DNA of 64,000 nt, taken from Burhinus oedicnemus. Its lineage: Eukaryota > Chordata > Aves > Charadriiformes > Burhinidae. Location of the stretch: assembly GCA_008921705.1 (NCBI GenBank), contig VFFE01007646.1:689533-753532 (forward strand), in the 5' to 3' direction. This document shows, one piece after another, positions 39,457-51,327 of this stretch (positions are counted from its first letter, which is position 1; every line of letters begins with the position of its first letter). A program made the position numbers and the translations under genes. Under the pieces are notes generated by a model. The model was not told the origin of the DNA. It worked only from the letters and a program-made list of their open reading frames with translations, and ran no database searches.

Positions 39457-39541
39457 AAGAAACTGCGACCAGGAGAGATTACAATAGTGCAAGAAAAGGG
39501 TTACTGTATAACATTTTTTCAGTGGTTCTGATTACTAGTAT

Positions 39542-39566
39542 TAGTTCTGTTTTACCTCAAACCAGG
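39542..39566 (+). mobile_element. 25-bp exact echo of the LTR-like relic's right end
   Basis: Bases 39542-39566 are identical to 35209-35233, including the motif ACCTCAAACCAGG near the terminus of the LTR-like relic at 35161-35236. Sequence on either side does not match. A 25-base identity within 64 kb is not expected by chance, so both copies probably derive from the same repeat family. Here only the 3' end is recognisable. Confidence 0.5.
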
Positions 39567-41689
39567 TTTACTTAAAAAAGCACCATAACATGTGGACCAG
39601 TTCCTCACTAATGGTACCTCAGCCTTCCCGAGGCATTACAGTCAAAGCCCAATAACAGGGACAACCAGCTGAACTGGTTTTCCACCAGGAAATATATGTT
39701 TAATTCATCCAAATTGGAATTCATTGTCCACATAGAGCTTATTCACCAAGTTTGCAAAAGACTTCTGTAGAACTTACTGGTCTTCAGCAGCCCTGCAAGG
39801 AAAGCTGTTTTCTGCAAACGATGATGCCTCACTGTGTTCAGAAGAGTCGTAAACCTATTATGTGATGCTGTTTCTAGTATATACTTTAGGTCTCTTGGCA
39901 ACAGCATTAACCTTTTGCCACAGTGAAAAATGCCCATTTATTTCTATTTTTTGGTTTCTGTTTTAGCCATTTTCTAATTCAGTACAGTACTTTACCTTTC
40001 AGCCAAAACTATTTATTAGCTTTGGCAAGGGACTTCTTCAAATTATGTCCTCAGTCTATTATCCACTATTTGGTAGATAAGATAGCATGCCTTTCTCTTA
40101 AACAAAGGCACATTAGTTTCTTTGTATCAAATATAGATGTTTTCAAAATATGTGTTTTTAATTAAAGCTTGTCATCTCTAATTTACTAAAAATTCCTCAA
40201 TCAATTTATGAACATAATTGACAAGAATTAAATCTTGAAAAGACAATCACAAAGCTGAGATAACTGAGATGGATGCGGCTTAAAGATGTAGATTACAAAA
40301 ATCACCGTAAAATATGCTGACACTATAAATCAAGTTCCTACAGTGATAGAGGTTCACCTGAACAACAGTGTGTGTGTCTTGAGAATTCTGTTCAGACGTC
40401 TGGAGATAACATAACCATGTTGCTAAGGTAACAAATATGGGGTTTTTGATTGGAAGAATAAACAGGCATGTAAAACCAGTATAAAATCGACAAGTAATAT
40501 CTTGATGCCCTAGGGCTTTTCTAGTTTATATATGGCACTTTGCGTAGATGCTTGATATTCATCTTTCACAGCTGATTACCCCTTTCCTCATTTAGACATT
40601 TCTTTAGAAACCAGTTGTGTAAAATGGAGAAATAACTAAGGATTCAGAAGGAAGAGCAAACCGGACTGTGAAGGTAGTGCTACAGTCCTACTCGGCTGCT
40701 GCATCCACGAGCAAAATGCCGAGCAATTTTGTCTAAAGCATAGCGGAGAGTATGTCAATGCAAAGCAACTCATACATAGGGGACCTCTAAATCATTGCAA
40801 AAATAAAATAAGGTAGCATTAGAACCGTGAATATTAGAAAAAACAACAAAAGGATCCGATTCCATTTTTCAAGTGAATTACACTGGAATCTTTCCCCCTT
40901 TTATGTTTATTTTCTATGAATGGTGATATTTCATTTGCACAAATCTTCTTGAAAATTATGTTACAAATTGCCTTGTAATGGGAAATCTCAGGGCTCAGAG
41001 AAAAGTTGGTTACCCTCAGCACCCTAATCACTATCCTAATATTTTGTTAATTAAATGAATTAGACAAGAATTTCAACTATAAAGATCTCACTTCACATGC
41101 TTAGACAATACAGGACTGGGATCAGATGACATTATACTGCAGCAGTGCCTTTCACTGATGTCTCATTGTCAGGTTTTATTCAGAGAAGGCAGAGACTGAT
41201 GTACTAGAGGTTTCCATTTTACTTAAGTGCAGCTGCCCTTTGCCGCTACAATCTTTTTTCCTTCGCTTCCTTCCTCCTAGCCAGTGCCTTCCTCCTCCCA
41301 GAGAAAAAAGCATTAAATACAGATTCATAGAAACTTGAACAACTTACAGATTTGAATCAGACATTTATAGTAACAAATTTAGCTTTAGCTCTGAGATTTT
41401 GAGGGTTTTATTCCCTATAAATCCACTACTTGCACTTGTGGGAAATTACCATCTTTCCATCTACTTTCAGGCAATTCAAAGCTGTACCTTCTTTCGGAAG
41501 TGAGGTCAAAGGCAGAAATACAATTCTCTACTTCCAACCTGTCCACACGCATTATCAGCATAAAAAGAAGAGTTGCTTATAGTTTAATGAATAGTGCTCA
41601 GTGCTTTCCTAAGCTAATGAGCAGCACTAGGTCATATTTTAATACATGATTTGCTGTCTGAGAAGGAAGTCTCTTTTGGCCATGGCAGT

Positions 41690-42010
41690 CATTAGTAATA
41701 TGGTAACAGGAGGTGACAGCATGAAACGGGGGTGAAGGAGTGAGATATGATGGAAGCGGCAGTATCTCATTGAGCTGGAGTAGAAGCAGAGCAGGAGTTG
41801 TGTGAAGGGGTGACATGGACATGAAGAACAGATGACTGAATTGATGAGAAGAGCTGGGGAATTGGATTGGGAGTTGGAAAGAGGAGTGGGGACCTCTGAG
41901 GTGGGAGGAGTGTTAAGTTCAAGAAGAAAGGACAGGGTCTGTCAATACAGATGGAAAAGGATGGGCAGAACACGAGATGGCAGATAGGTGAACTGGGCAT
42001 TTTACGTCAG
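41690..42010 (+). other. Purine-skewed, G-rich block of unknown origin
   Basis: For about 320 bases the plus strand is dominated by G and A, with few C, and is less AT-rich than its surroundings (words such as GGGGTGAAGG, GAGGTGGGAGG and GGAGGAGGAACAGGG). The minus strand is correspondingly pyrimidine-rich and carries two overlapping open frames of 74 and 77 codons, rich in Ser, Pro, Leu and His, which is what such composition would give by chance. I cannot match it to CR1 or to the LTR fragments in the window. It may be a degraded repeat or a low-complexity region. Confidence 0.4.
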
Positions 42011-42740
42011 GAGGAGGAACAGGGAGTTGATAGGACTTCCACATCCCCTTGCTACATCCACAAAAGTGAGAGGCTGCCCTTTTGGGGTGCAAGAAGAGCT
42101 GGGATAGGAGACCTCAGGACTTGACTACGGTAACTGTAGAGCAATTCTAACTGATCCGGTTTGGCAGTGGACATCACGTACAAACCTACCGGGCCTCTCT
42201 CACCATCCTCTCTCAATCAAGTCAAACGCACTCCCTTTTGCTGAAATTCTTTCTAACTGCAATGCTTTGGGACAAACCAGAATGACAGCGCATCACTGGG
42301 CAGGAAATTGAGATTGCAATCTGAACCAAACAATTTGCACAATTGCAGCACACTAGTTTACGAGATTTCCGTACTCAAGAAATAAAAAATCATCTACAAT
42401 TAAACCCAAGCCTTTAAAATATTAAAATACTGCAGTACAAATATACTTTCTTCTGAATATATAAGATGTTTAAAAGACAGAGTAGTTTGAAAATTATGTC
42501 TTCATACAGCACACTTTGTTAGTCTACAAATTATACATACCTCCACTACAGGAGCATGGTTGCATACTCCTTCATATGACAAACAAGCCTTAAATTATAC
42601 ATAATTAACCTGAAACAATGTTTTTATGAAATAAACATTAGTTTGAATATTGAAGATTTAAGCTTTTGCATTCTGAATAGAATATATTCAATTTCACTAA
42701 CACTTCACCTGTTTTTTCACGATCAGCTACTTGAGATCTG

Positions 42741-42767
42741 TCGCGCTTATATATACGTAGTACGCGA
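42741..42767. other. Symmetric cluster of five CpGs
   Basis: TCGCG at 42741-42745 and CGCGA at 42763-42767 are inverted copies flanking an AT-rich centre that includes the palindrome TACGTA (42754-42759). Five CpGs fall in 27 bases in a region where CpG is otherwise scarce. CpG decays quickly in methylated vertebrate DNA, so a retained cluster can mean recent origin, low germline methylation or selection. Confidence 0.35.
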
Positions 42768-44584
42768 AGCTTTAAAATACAGCATTTGAAGCTATTGCAA
42801 CCATTTCAGTAGCTGAACAAATGCTATACAAAACTGAGGTAAAACATAAGAAAACAAAAATATTTAGTAACATGCCAAGCAACTGGGCACCATATGCTAT
42901 TCATACAGAGAGCTACAGGTATTCTATCATATCCTGACAATTACTGTTATCATTTGTCATCCTCAGTTATCACATACTCAATAGTTGTTCTCAAGAAAAC
43001 AAACAGGGAACAAAACATATTTACAATAGTTAAATGAAATAGCAGGTATTTCATATATCACAGACCTTCCTCAACAAGCTCTCAAAACCAGTGCCCAATA
43101 TTGGAATTACAGTGCTGCAAAGCCCAAGCTCTTATCCTCAGATATTAACAAGATGTCCCTTAAAGGTCTTTCAAATGCCTTTTCTCTTAAAAATCAACCT
43201 TTTTTCCCTTCACGTCTCAGAAATGATCCTTCCACAAAACAGTTCATCTAGTTCATTGCTATCTTTGAGCCCATCTGGATAATTCTTTTTTATAGTTTGC
43301 GAAAGAGAAAAATGTTTAAGAAGAAGGAACCTAATAATTAATATTGATAATGACAAGTATTTTGTTTCACATCCAGAGATTGGAACAACTTGAGTTTTCC
43401 TGTTTGATCGGCGAGAGGATGTTGTTGTTTGTTTTGGAACCTCTAATTAACTCCAAACCTTCATGACCAAGCAGAACACCAATGGGAAGAACTTGTCCCT
43501 GTACAGACATAGACCATTTTATTCATAAACTGAGAATTAACTGCAGTCTTCGGGAGCTAATGGAAATGGTAATTAGCAAAACCAAAACACAGTTCTGCAC
43601 ATTTGCTCTTCCATTTCTTCTCTTTTTTTGCTACTACCTGGAGCATTTACATTGCAACTGCCCTTGCTACTAACTTCCCATCTGAAACCTTAATTACCTT
43701 AACAACCATTTATGACATCAAAACATTATATTATAATTTAAGGCTAGTAAAGTGTTGCAGGAATAAATGTATGCTTATGAAACAAAGTTACTTTTATTAA
43801 AACCATTTCAACAGCTTTTCAACAGCTGCTGAAAATAACAAACGCCCTAATTAGAACATTGTGAATTCTTTTGAATAAGCTTTGGAAGAACGAAAAGAAA
43901 ATCTTTATCTTGGGCTGATAAGGTAGTATGTTGCATACCATGCTTAAGGTGCTGCGCAGCAGAGAGATACTTTTCCATACATTATTTCTACTCTCCGTTT
44001 GAATAATGTCATAAGTTGACTTGGAGCACGATAACTCTGAATAGAACACAGAGATCTGTTTCTAAGTAACTACTACAATTTTTTCCTCTAGGGATAAACT
44101 GTCAAATGTAAATTGCATGTTAAAAACCATACCCAAGTTTTCATAGATCTTCCTTACTGATCCTTGCATTATGCTGGTTTGCTCTTTAAAGAACTAGGAG
44201 GCCTCACAGCAGCCACATCTGTAAACCAGGAAGGGTTATACTTTTTGATTTGCTTACATTTAATTTTTAAAAATCTTGTGGCTCAAAGATATATGTGTAT
44301 CCTGAAGACTTTTACATGGGATTTAAAAACAGGTCTCCTGAGCAGGTGAGCAGCTCACTGGTGTGGTGAGCTATCAACAGAGTGAACTATCAGCCATGCT
44401 CAAATTGGTCTTAGCCCTTGTATCTGGACTTGGCTAAATATGCCACTGAAAATAGATGAGTTTTCTACAAAATGAAGCAGGCTGGCTTGGAACAGTCCCA
44501 AACGGCTTGGCTTCAGTTGTGTGGATCTGATCACAGAAATTTAAAAACCGTGAAATGCCATTTCCTTCAGTCTTGAGGTTTAGG

Positions 44585-44602
44585 AAAAAAAAAAAAAAAA
44601 AA
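44585..44602 (+). repeat. A18 homopolymer
   Basis: Eighteen consecutive A. The upstream sequence shows no polyadenylation signal at the usual distance and no recognisable retrocopy. Confidence 0.8.
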
Positions 44603-45137
44603 GTTCTAAATGTCCCATCTATCAAAATAGTAGGAGGATTCTAAATTTTGAATAACCTTGATGCAGATGGAAGGCAACAAAACAGCTATATCTCAGGTTT
44701 GAGAAGAAGCATCACATTACCATCACAGAGCTGACAAGAAGTGACAAACGTTTGCTTCATCCTATAAGCTTGTTTAACAACCAGAAGGGGACAAAATGTA
44801 ATGTGTCTATCACAGGCATTCTGTTCATGATTCAAGTGGTAACTCACAATCTCAAATACAGAATTTTAAAATGAAAAAAACCTGTGTGTCCATTTCTATT
44901 AAATGAGGACAAGATGCAAACTCATTGTGATAGCCTTGTCATCCAGTCTTATCCCCAGCTCCCCAAACTTGCACGAAGAACGTCGCAATCAGCTTCAGCA
45001 TGACACAAAATCTCCCAGGCCCTGACAGGCATAATCCTTTGGTAAAATAGGCTTCTTTATCTGTAATGCTATCACCTGTCAAAAGAAGTGATGTGATGCC
45101 ACATCAAGGACAGCATACAATGTGATTCAGATATAGG

Positions 45138-45199
45138 TTTTTTTGGTTGTTTTTTGTTTGTTTGTTTTTTTTTTTTTTTTTTTTTTAAAGTTTTTTTTT
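45138..45199 (+). repeat. Long T-rich tract
   Basis: About 60 bases that are almost all T with scattered G, including a run of more than 20 T, then AAAG and nine more T. Low-complexity DNA; the length is probably unstable. Confidence 0.85.
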
Positions 45200-45754
45200 G
45201 CATGAAATAATCTGATTTAGAGATTTGTGACAAGTGCTGTAATTATTTGAAGTACTTATGACAAAATGGCATAATTTGTCAATATAGAAAAGATAATTGC
45301 AAGGTGACTAGTCAAAATAATTGTGATTAAACCACTTTCTAGATACTGTTTAGATGATGATATAAATGACAATGGCAACACAATCTGGTTACTGTCATTT
45401 AGAACTCTTGGAAATAGTTGAAATGTCTCAGGGACAACGTAGATGGAGAAAAGCTTTCTGTTTTGATTTTGATGTTGCAAAAGGCGTTCAGTGTTTTTTT
45501 TTTTCCTGTGGACCTGTCACTTAAAGTCTCTATCTTTGCACAAGATGTCCCATTAGTCCACTATTACTGTTCTGTCCTGTGTATTCTTCTGGAAGAGACA
45601 CACCACTCCTGCCATCGTTTTATACTAACCCGGGTCCCTTCACAGTGTCTCAGATGGTTGATAAATAGTAATGTCTAATGTGTTTTACAAGATTTTTTTT
45701 TTTTTTTAGGATTTCTGACAGCTCACCGCATTTAACCATTTATTCCACGCATGC

Positions 45755-45812
45755 ACAGATTTTAAGGACAAAGGGGACCCCTTTATGATCATCCAGTTCA
45801 GCTCCTGCATAA
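45755..45812 (-). mobile_element. Old CR1-type 3' tail (minus strand)
   Basis: The plus-strand words AGATTTTAAGG, GGGGACCC, ATGATCATCCAG and CTCCTGCATAA match, with changes, the complement of the 3' end of the older CR1 lineage common in turtles and crocodilians and found as decayed copies in birds. There the sense strand reads roughly TGCAGGAGGTCAGACTAGATGATCA. It is only about 58 bp long, so the call rests on a few conserved words. It touches the younger CR1 tail at 45813. Confidence 0.5.
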
Positions 45813-45888
45813 TTGCCCCTGCTCACTGCCGGGGGGTTGGACTAGGTGATGTTTAAAGGCCCCGTCCAACCCAAACCATTCTATGATA
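45813..45888 (+). mobile_element. CR1 LINE, 3'-terminal fragment
   Basis: A plus-oriented CR1 tail: CCCTGCTCACTGCC, then GGGGGGTTGGACTAGGTGAT, GGCCCCGTCCAACCC and finally CATTCTATGATAA. It is extremely 5' truncated, about 76 bp, with no coding part. It abuts an older CR1 tail in the opposite orientation, so two CR1 3' regions are joined back to back. Confidence 0.9.
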
Positions 45889-48800
45889 ATGCAGAACCAA
45901 TAACTCAGGCTGTCAGATTAAAAATTCTGTTAGAAATACAGTTTATCTTTTTTTTAAAAAAAATCTGGATTTTAATGTCTTCAAGTGTCAGCAACTTTAT
46001 CACATTCCTACATAAAGATCTATTTTCTTCTTTACCATGGGGCATGGTTGACTTCCTAGGATGACCTGGGTACCTTGCCAAATTCCCTGCTGTTATGTAG
46101 CCCAGAAGTGATGCCCTTGATCTCTCCTACTCTCTTTCTGTTGCGAACAATAGGTTTTGGTTTTGTAAATATTTTTTAAGTTTATAATATTCAGTGCATA
46201 AATATTTTCAGCCTGTACAGTGCAGGAGCATTCAAGAAAGGTGTTCCTTTGCACACTTCCAAGCTTAACACACAAAGTTGAGACTGACTGTATCACATGG
46301 TTACCTGCAATTGTAAGGGAGTGGACTTCCTGAATCAAACGGTGTCTTTTCATTCTACATTTCTATATTGCTAGAATGTTTAATGGCCCTCTTAAAAAAT
46401 GTTTTAGTTCTTGTGTTACTGTTTCCTCACTGATCTCGTTATGCCTTTATCTACTAGTTTAGAACTTACGTCAAGATCTTCTCTCATGCATGCAGCTCTA
46501 GATATTTTTCCAGAAGTCATCTTTCCTCTTGGAAAAACTGGAAACAGGCTTTGCTTTTTTTATGGTAAGAGAGATCATTCTTGCATTATTTGTATGAACT
46601 CTTTCCAATTTCAGCTTTATTTTGAAAATAAGGTCTTTATTATTGACTTATTTAGTGTCATACACATGTGAAAGCATCTGCTTTAGCCTAATCTCTTCCC
46701 ACTTAAAGGCAATCTTTAAAATTACCTCTCATAGCTATCTTTTCACAGAGGGATAAATTACATTTGGCTTCACTATGTTGACACTTCAGTTATTTTCAGA
46801 ATTATATTTTTCAAGAGTACATTGTCACCTCTCCTCTCCTTCCAATTTCCCTCCTTTAAGTATGGCAAAGCTTTTATTCCTTGAGGCATGACTTTTTATT
46901 GTAATAAAGAAAAAAGCTGAGTGTTCTATGTGAGCAACTTGCAAAGTGATACAAACTTCTCTATTGAATTAACACCTTCTTTATGACATACTCTTTTCTC
47001 ATTCGGTCTTTTAGAGGCTTCATCCTCTGACCTAGCAGTCACAACACATACAAAATTACAGTATTTCTTCCACCGCCTCCAACCTCAACTACAAAACAAA
47101 AATGACGTTTCCACAAAGCTATAATTGGTTCTCTATTCTGAACTCAATCTCTGGTCGATAGTCTTTCTACTGCTTTTAAATAGATAGTAATAAAGTTGTA
47201 ATACATATAGCTATACCTGTCTTTGCCTGTAGGAAACACAAAAGATTACGTCTGGAACCGTTATGTTAGTTCTGTTCACAACCAGTATACCAACTTTAAA
47301 AAAAAAAAAAAAGTACATATGGACTCACATAGTCATGTTCTACATGAACAGTTTCTATCAGACACACTGATCCAAACACAGCATTGTTTAACAGACCTTT
47401 AATGTTTTCAGATCATCTATTGAGTGTACTTATTGAACCTCACAGTCCTGACAGACTCATGAGCCTGTAAAAGAAATATGACCACCAGAATGCACCCTTG
47501 AACTTGGGAGGACAGTGTGCAGTAGATCATTTTAACAGCCATTTGAGAGTCAATGTCTTCTGGTATTTTAATAATGCTGGCTAGTATTACAGTAAAAATA
47601 ATGTGCTTGAACTTTGGAAAATGCAGTTAAACTTGTGTGGCACCTTCAGAATTTTGTCCCCTCTACCTAAAGCCTATTATATGAGAAGACTGATTTAGCT
47701 CTTGATTAGGTTTTATAAAGCTACGACAATTCTTTGCAGAGAAGGATGAAAAATATTCATCCCCAGAGCTTTCATAATCCAGTTTAAAAAAGTATTCTAG
47801 TTTCTCTTTAATTTCAATATACTCGGAGCCTTATAGACCTGACATTTTTTCATCAGAGCAGAACTACTCTTTTAAGCCTTCCAACTAAGTTCTATTCTTG
47901 CCTTCCAAATTAACTGTCTTGTAGGAAAAAAACAACAGATAAACATTTTCACAGCAGTATGTAAACAGAACAGACAGTACATAGACAGAACAGACATCAG
48001 GGAACAAGTTCTGAGGTCTTGTTTCCTACACCTGTATTCTTAGTTCTGTGAGGATAGACCCCACCACCTGCCTTTTGAGAACACTGCTTGGAAGCTCATG
48101 CTGTAGCTACTCTAGCTATTCAAGCATGACTGGATGACCACCCACAACATTGCTAAAAGCGTCTGAATACTAGTAGACTGAGCTGAGATTTTCTCTTCCA
48201 AACAGCTGCTGATTGCCACAAGACTTGTAAGAATTTGTACGTCTTTAATTCAGTTGAAGTTGGACAATGCTTGAGGAAAACAGCCTGTCTGCACTCTGAA
48301 AATGTCACCCCAAGTACTAACGATCTCCAAGAGTGAACAACTTCTGCAGCTGAGAATCTTCCCCCTAATATTTACTATTTAAAAGATACAGCCTAAGAGG
48401 TAGCAATAGATCTAACCAGCATAGCTAACTCGGGGAGGGTGAGTACAAAAGGTTACTCTAAGAGTTTAGATCAGTACTCAAAAGCAACCAAAAAACTGAA
48501 ACACACGTTCATGAGGTGAGCGATCACTTGCATTCTACAAAAGCCGATGTTTCCAAATGGCATCACAATTCAGATGCTTGAACACAGCTGGTGCTGAAGG
48601 TGACCGTAGCAGTTTGCGTTAGCAAGGAAAAGGTACCTCTTTTACCCACGTTACTTTTGCTCTTGAAACAAAGAGCTTCAAAAATAGCCACAGGCGGTAG
48701 ATTATTTTTTTTTTAAAGCACAAAATAATTCTGATAACACAAAAACCATTGTCAGCTTACGTGACCCTCTTTAGTTGGCTCATGTTATCAGTCAGTGCTG

Positions 48801-50239
48801 CTTCTATGCTGCCTGAGCAAATGCCTACACAGTGGGACAAAGTAACAGCAAACCAAAAACATATTAAAAAGGGACACAGCATACCTATGAGATAAATTAT
48901 AGCCAGAAACATTGATAAAATGTTCTTCAGGAAGGACAGAAAAGGAGAAAGCAGAAAATACTGAATCATTCAGAAATGTATATGGTTACCTTAAAGTTCA
49001 AGAGTGAGAATCACGTATATCAAATGTCTTTAGATAAAGATACAAGGGAACAAACCATTAGCAATGTCACACTAGGAACTTATTTCTGATGATCTGCTCA
49101 GAAAAAGAGAGTAAATAAGGCTTTCTTCTGAAAAAAAAGAGAAACCAGAAGCTGCATGCAAAGACTATGCGCTTCTAAAAGTATGTATCTTTGTCATGGT
49201 GTCTCAAAAGCACATCAGCAACACATGGAGGCACTCACTTCGTCTGAAGGCAAAACCAACTTTTAGAAGTATATGGAGGAAATTGTTCTGGGAAGGACTA
49301 CTGTACATGTGATTAGTGAGGAGGAACTAATTTCAGGATCTCAACAGCCAGTGTGGCTGTTTCAGGAGCTCTTTTGTAATCTAAAAATCAAAATAGTATC
49401 ATTAAACTAGAATTGAAAACAACTAGTACGATCAGATAGCTTGCTTGGTCAGGGTTTATGCCAATATAAAGAACAGATACAGAAATAATTAAATAATTAC
49501 CCCACTCTAAAAAGCCAGTCTTGGAACCTCTAATATCTGAAAATCTACTGAAAAAAGGTAAAGGGCTACAGGAATAGAAAAGGGAATATCCAAAGAATTG
49601 TTGGCCTGCATTCCTAACTTTGCAACCTGTAAAGAGTAAACAATTAAACAATCATTTTATCAAGTAATCAGCAAGTCTTTCTGAAGGTGTGCCAAAACAG
49701 GCATTAGTCACTTGACAAGAAAAAATTGTGTTAAACATCTACAGTTTTTTCTTGATACTAAATTCCCATTTTGAAAAAACATTTCTTATAGGAAAAATTA
49801 TAAATATGATTAAAAGTAAAGAATATCTATTGGTAAGTTTTTCTAATAGTGAACTCATTATCACTATTTAATGTTATCTCATCTCTGCCCTAAATTTGTT
49901 GATCTTCAGCTTCCATTTATAAGACATTTTTAATATATCTTTTTAAACCTTCCTCTGCTAGCCTGAAGGCACATCTGTTAGGCACTTTCTACTACACTGA
50001 CATTTAGGGAAAAAACTGATCAACATCTTGTATTTGATAAACACTTCAAAACTTAGATTCTTGAATGTTTTCTCTATGTATTGCATTTTCTCTTTAATCT
50101 TTCTCTGTAATCATTCTTCATTCAACCCACTGAACTTCTCTATATTTTTAAGATTCATCCTGAATTGCGGACACTGGGAATTAACACATTGCAGAGAGCA
50201 CTATTGACATAGAGAGTCTGAACAAGAATAAAAACCTAC
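45889..50239. other. Unique AT-rich non-coding sequence
   Basis: No gene is supported. An A15 run lies at 47299-47313 and a two-copy 20-bp tandem at 47955-47994. Open frames reach 87 codons and are unrecognised. Confidence 0.65.
47955..47994 (+). repeat. Two tandem 20-bp units
   Basis: CAGTATGTAAACAGAACAGA at 47955-47974 is followed directly by CAGTACATAGACAGAACAGA, with 17 of 20 positions identical. A short tandem duplication. Confidence 0.75.
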
Positions 50240-50738
50240 TAGAACCACAGAATCGTTTAGGTTGGAAGGGACCTTTAAGATTGAGTCCAACCGCTAACCT
50301 AGCACTGCCAAGTTACCACTAAACCATGTCCCTCAGCACCAGGTCTACCCGTCTTTTAAATACCTCCAGGGATGGTGACTCCACCACTTCCCTGGGCAGC
50401 CTGTCCAACGTTTGATAAACCTTTCAGTGAAGAAATTTTTCCTAATATCCAATCTAAACCTCCCCTGGTGCAACTTGAGGCCGTTTCCTCTTGTCCTATC
50501 CCTTGTTACTTGGGAGAAGAGACTGACACCCACCTCTCTACAACCTCCTCTCAGGTAGTTGTAGAGAGCGATAAGGTCTCCCCTCAGCCTCCTTTTCTCC
50601 AGACTAAACAACCTTGGTTCCCTCACGTGCTCCTCATAAAACTTGTGCTCTAGACCCTTCACCAGCTTCGTTGCCCTTCTTTGAACATGCTGCAGCACCT
50701 CAATGTCTTTCTTGTAGTGAAAGGAGCCTGAAAGATCA
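50240..50738 (-). mobile_element. CR1 LINE, about 500-bp 5'-truncated copy (minus strand)
   Basis: The plus strand starts AGAACCACAGAATCGTTTAG and GGTTGGAAGGGACCTTTAAG, the complement of a CR1 3' end. It continues through 'CCTCCAGGGATGGTGACTCC', 'CTGGGCAGCCTGTCC', 'CCTCTTGTCCTATC', 'TCTCCAGACTAAACAACC' and 'TGCAGCACCTCAATGTC', all in the order expected for a CR1 oriented on the minus strand. It ends at its 5' truncation near 50738. The 3' part (ACCATGTCCCTCAGCACC) differs from the CR1 copies at 23609 and 28959, so it belongs to a different subfamily. It is the best preserved copy in the window and still carries an open ORF2 stretch. Confidence 0.95.
50345..50698 (-). pseudogene. CR1 ORF2 C-terminal remnant
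   Basis: An uninterrupted 117-codon frame inside the CR1 at 50240-50738. Its translation carries hallmarks of the C-terminal end of CR1 ORF2, the endonuclease/reverse-transcriptase polyprotein: HVQRRATK near residue 4, [20 protein letters not shown] around residues 31-50, DRTRGNG near residues 67-73 and [12 protein letters not shown] near residues 83-94. The reverse-transcriptase palm with its catalytic aspartates and the N-terminal endonuclease are absent, lost by 5' truncation, so it has no activity. The listed methionine is only the first one in the fragment and not a real start. It remained open because the insertion is fairly young, not because it is under selection, as far as can be judged. 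Confidence 0.9.
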
Positions 50739-51327
50739 GGTGCGTGTGTTTAAAGCCCATCATCATTAGAAACTCAGAGACACAAAGGAATAAGAAAAGC
50801 TCTGTCCAGCTCTTTATTCCGTATGTAGATAAGCTATATCTTACGTTAGCAACATCCTACACTATTGATCCATCTAACAATATTTCCCAACATAATAACC
50901 TCTACCCAATGACACTGATTCATGGTCTGACTCTATCACAGCAAAGGCTAAAATCCCAAACAAGGTGAATACAGACATTAAAGTCTTCCTACTACTCACT
51001 ATTAATTCATCCCTATCATTTCAAGGACATTGTTTAGGATTACAGCTGATTAATGCCTTTTTAGTTCAGTTTAAATCACATGACATGCAATGATTTTAAG
51101 TTTGGGTACCTTACTAGCTGTTCATTTTACATTTTGATCTCTGATCTTCCTGTTACAGTTTTATAGAGGAAGAAGTTCAGATGAGTTTAGATGAACATCT
51201 GAAGATGCTATGAGGAATGTGTCCAACAGTGGGCCAATGAAAGAGGAAAACAACATGAAACATACTAATTTGCAAAGTTCTTTGATAGGGAGTTTTCATT
51301 ATTTTTTTCAGTTTTAGGGATGAGGAG

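Larger units (their letters stand above)
35237..39541. other. Unique AT-rich non-coding sequence
   Basis: No gene is supported. Visible features are the 20-bp duplication at 36731-36785 and a run of 19 T at 39438-39456. Open frames are at most 90 codons and look like chance frames. Confidence 0.65.
39567..45754. other. Unique non-coding sequence with a purine-skewed block
   Basis: No gene is supported. Notable inside are the purine-rich block at about 41690-42010, a symmetric CpG cluster at 42741-42767, an A18 run at 44585-44602, a long T-rich tract at 45138-45199 and a T15 run at 45693-45707. The open frames (at most 86 codons) do not resemble known proteins. Confidence 0.6.

Noticed and set aside
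41598..42000. Overlapping minus-strand frames rich in Ser, Pro and Leu
   Set aside because: The composition follows directly from the pyrimidine-rich strand, and there is no start context, splice signal or known motif.
44585..44602. A18 run as the tail of a processed pseudogene
   Set aside because: No coding or transcript-like sequence upstream, no polyadenylation signal at the right distance and no flanking direct repeat that I could see.
50372..50653. 93-codon plus-strand open frame
   Set aside because: Antisense of the minus-strand CR1 ORF2 remnant.
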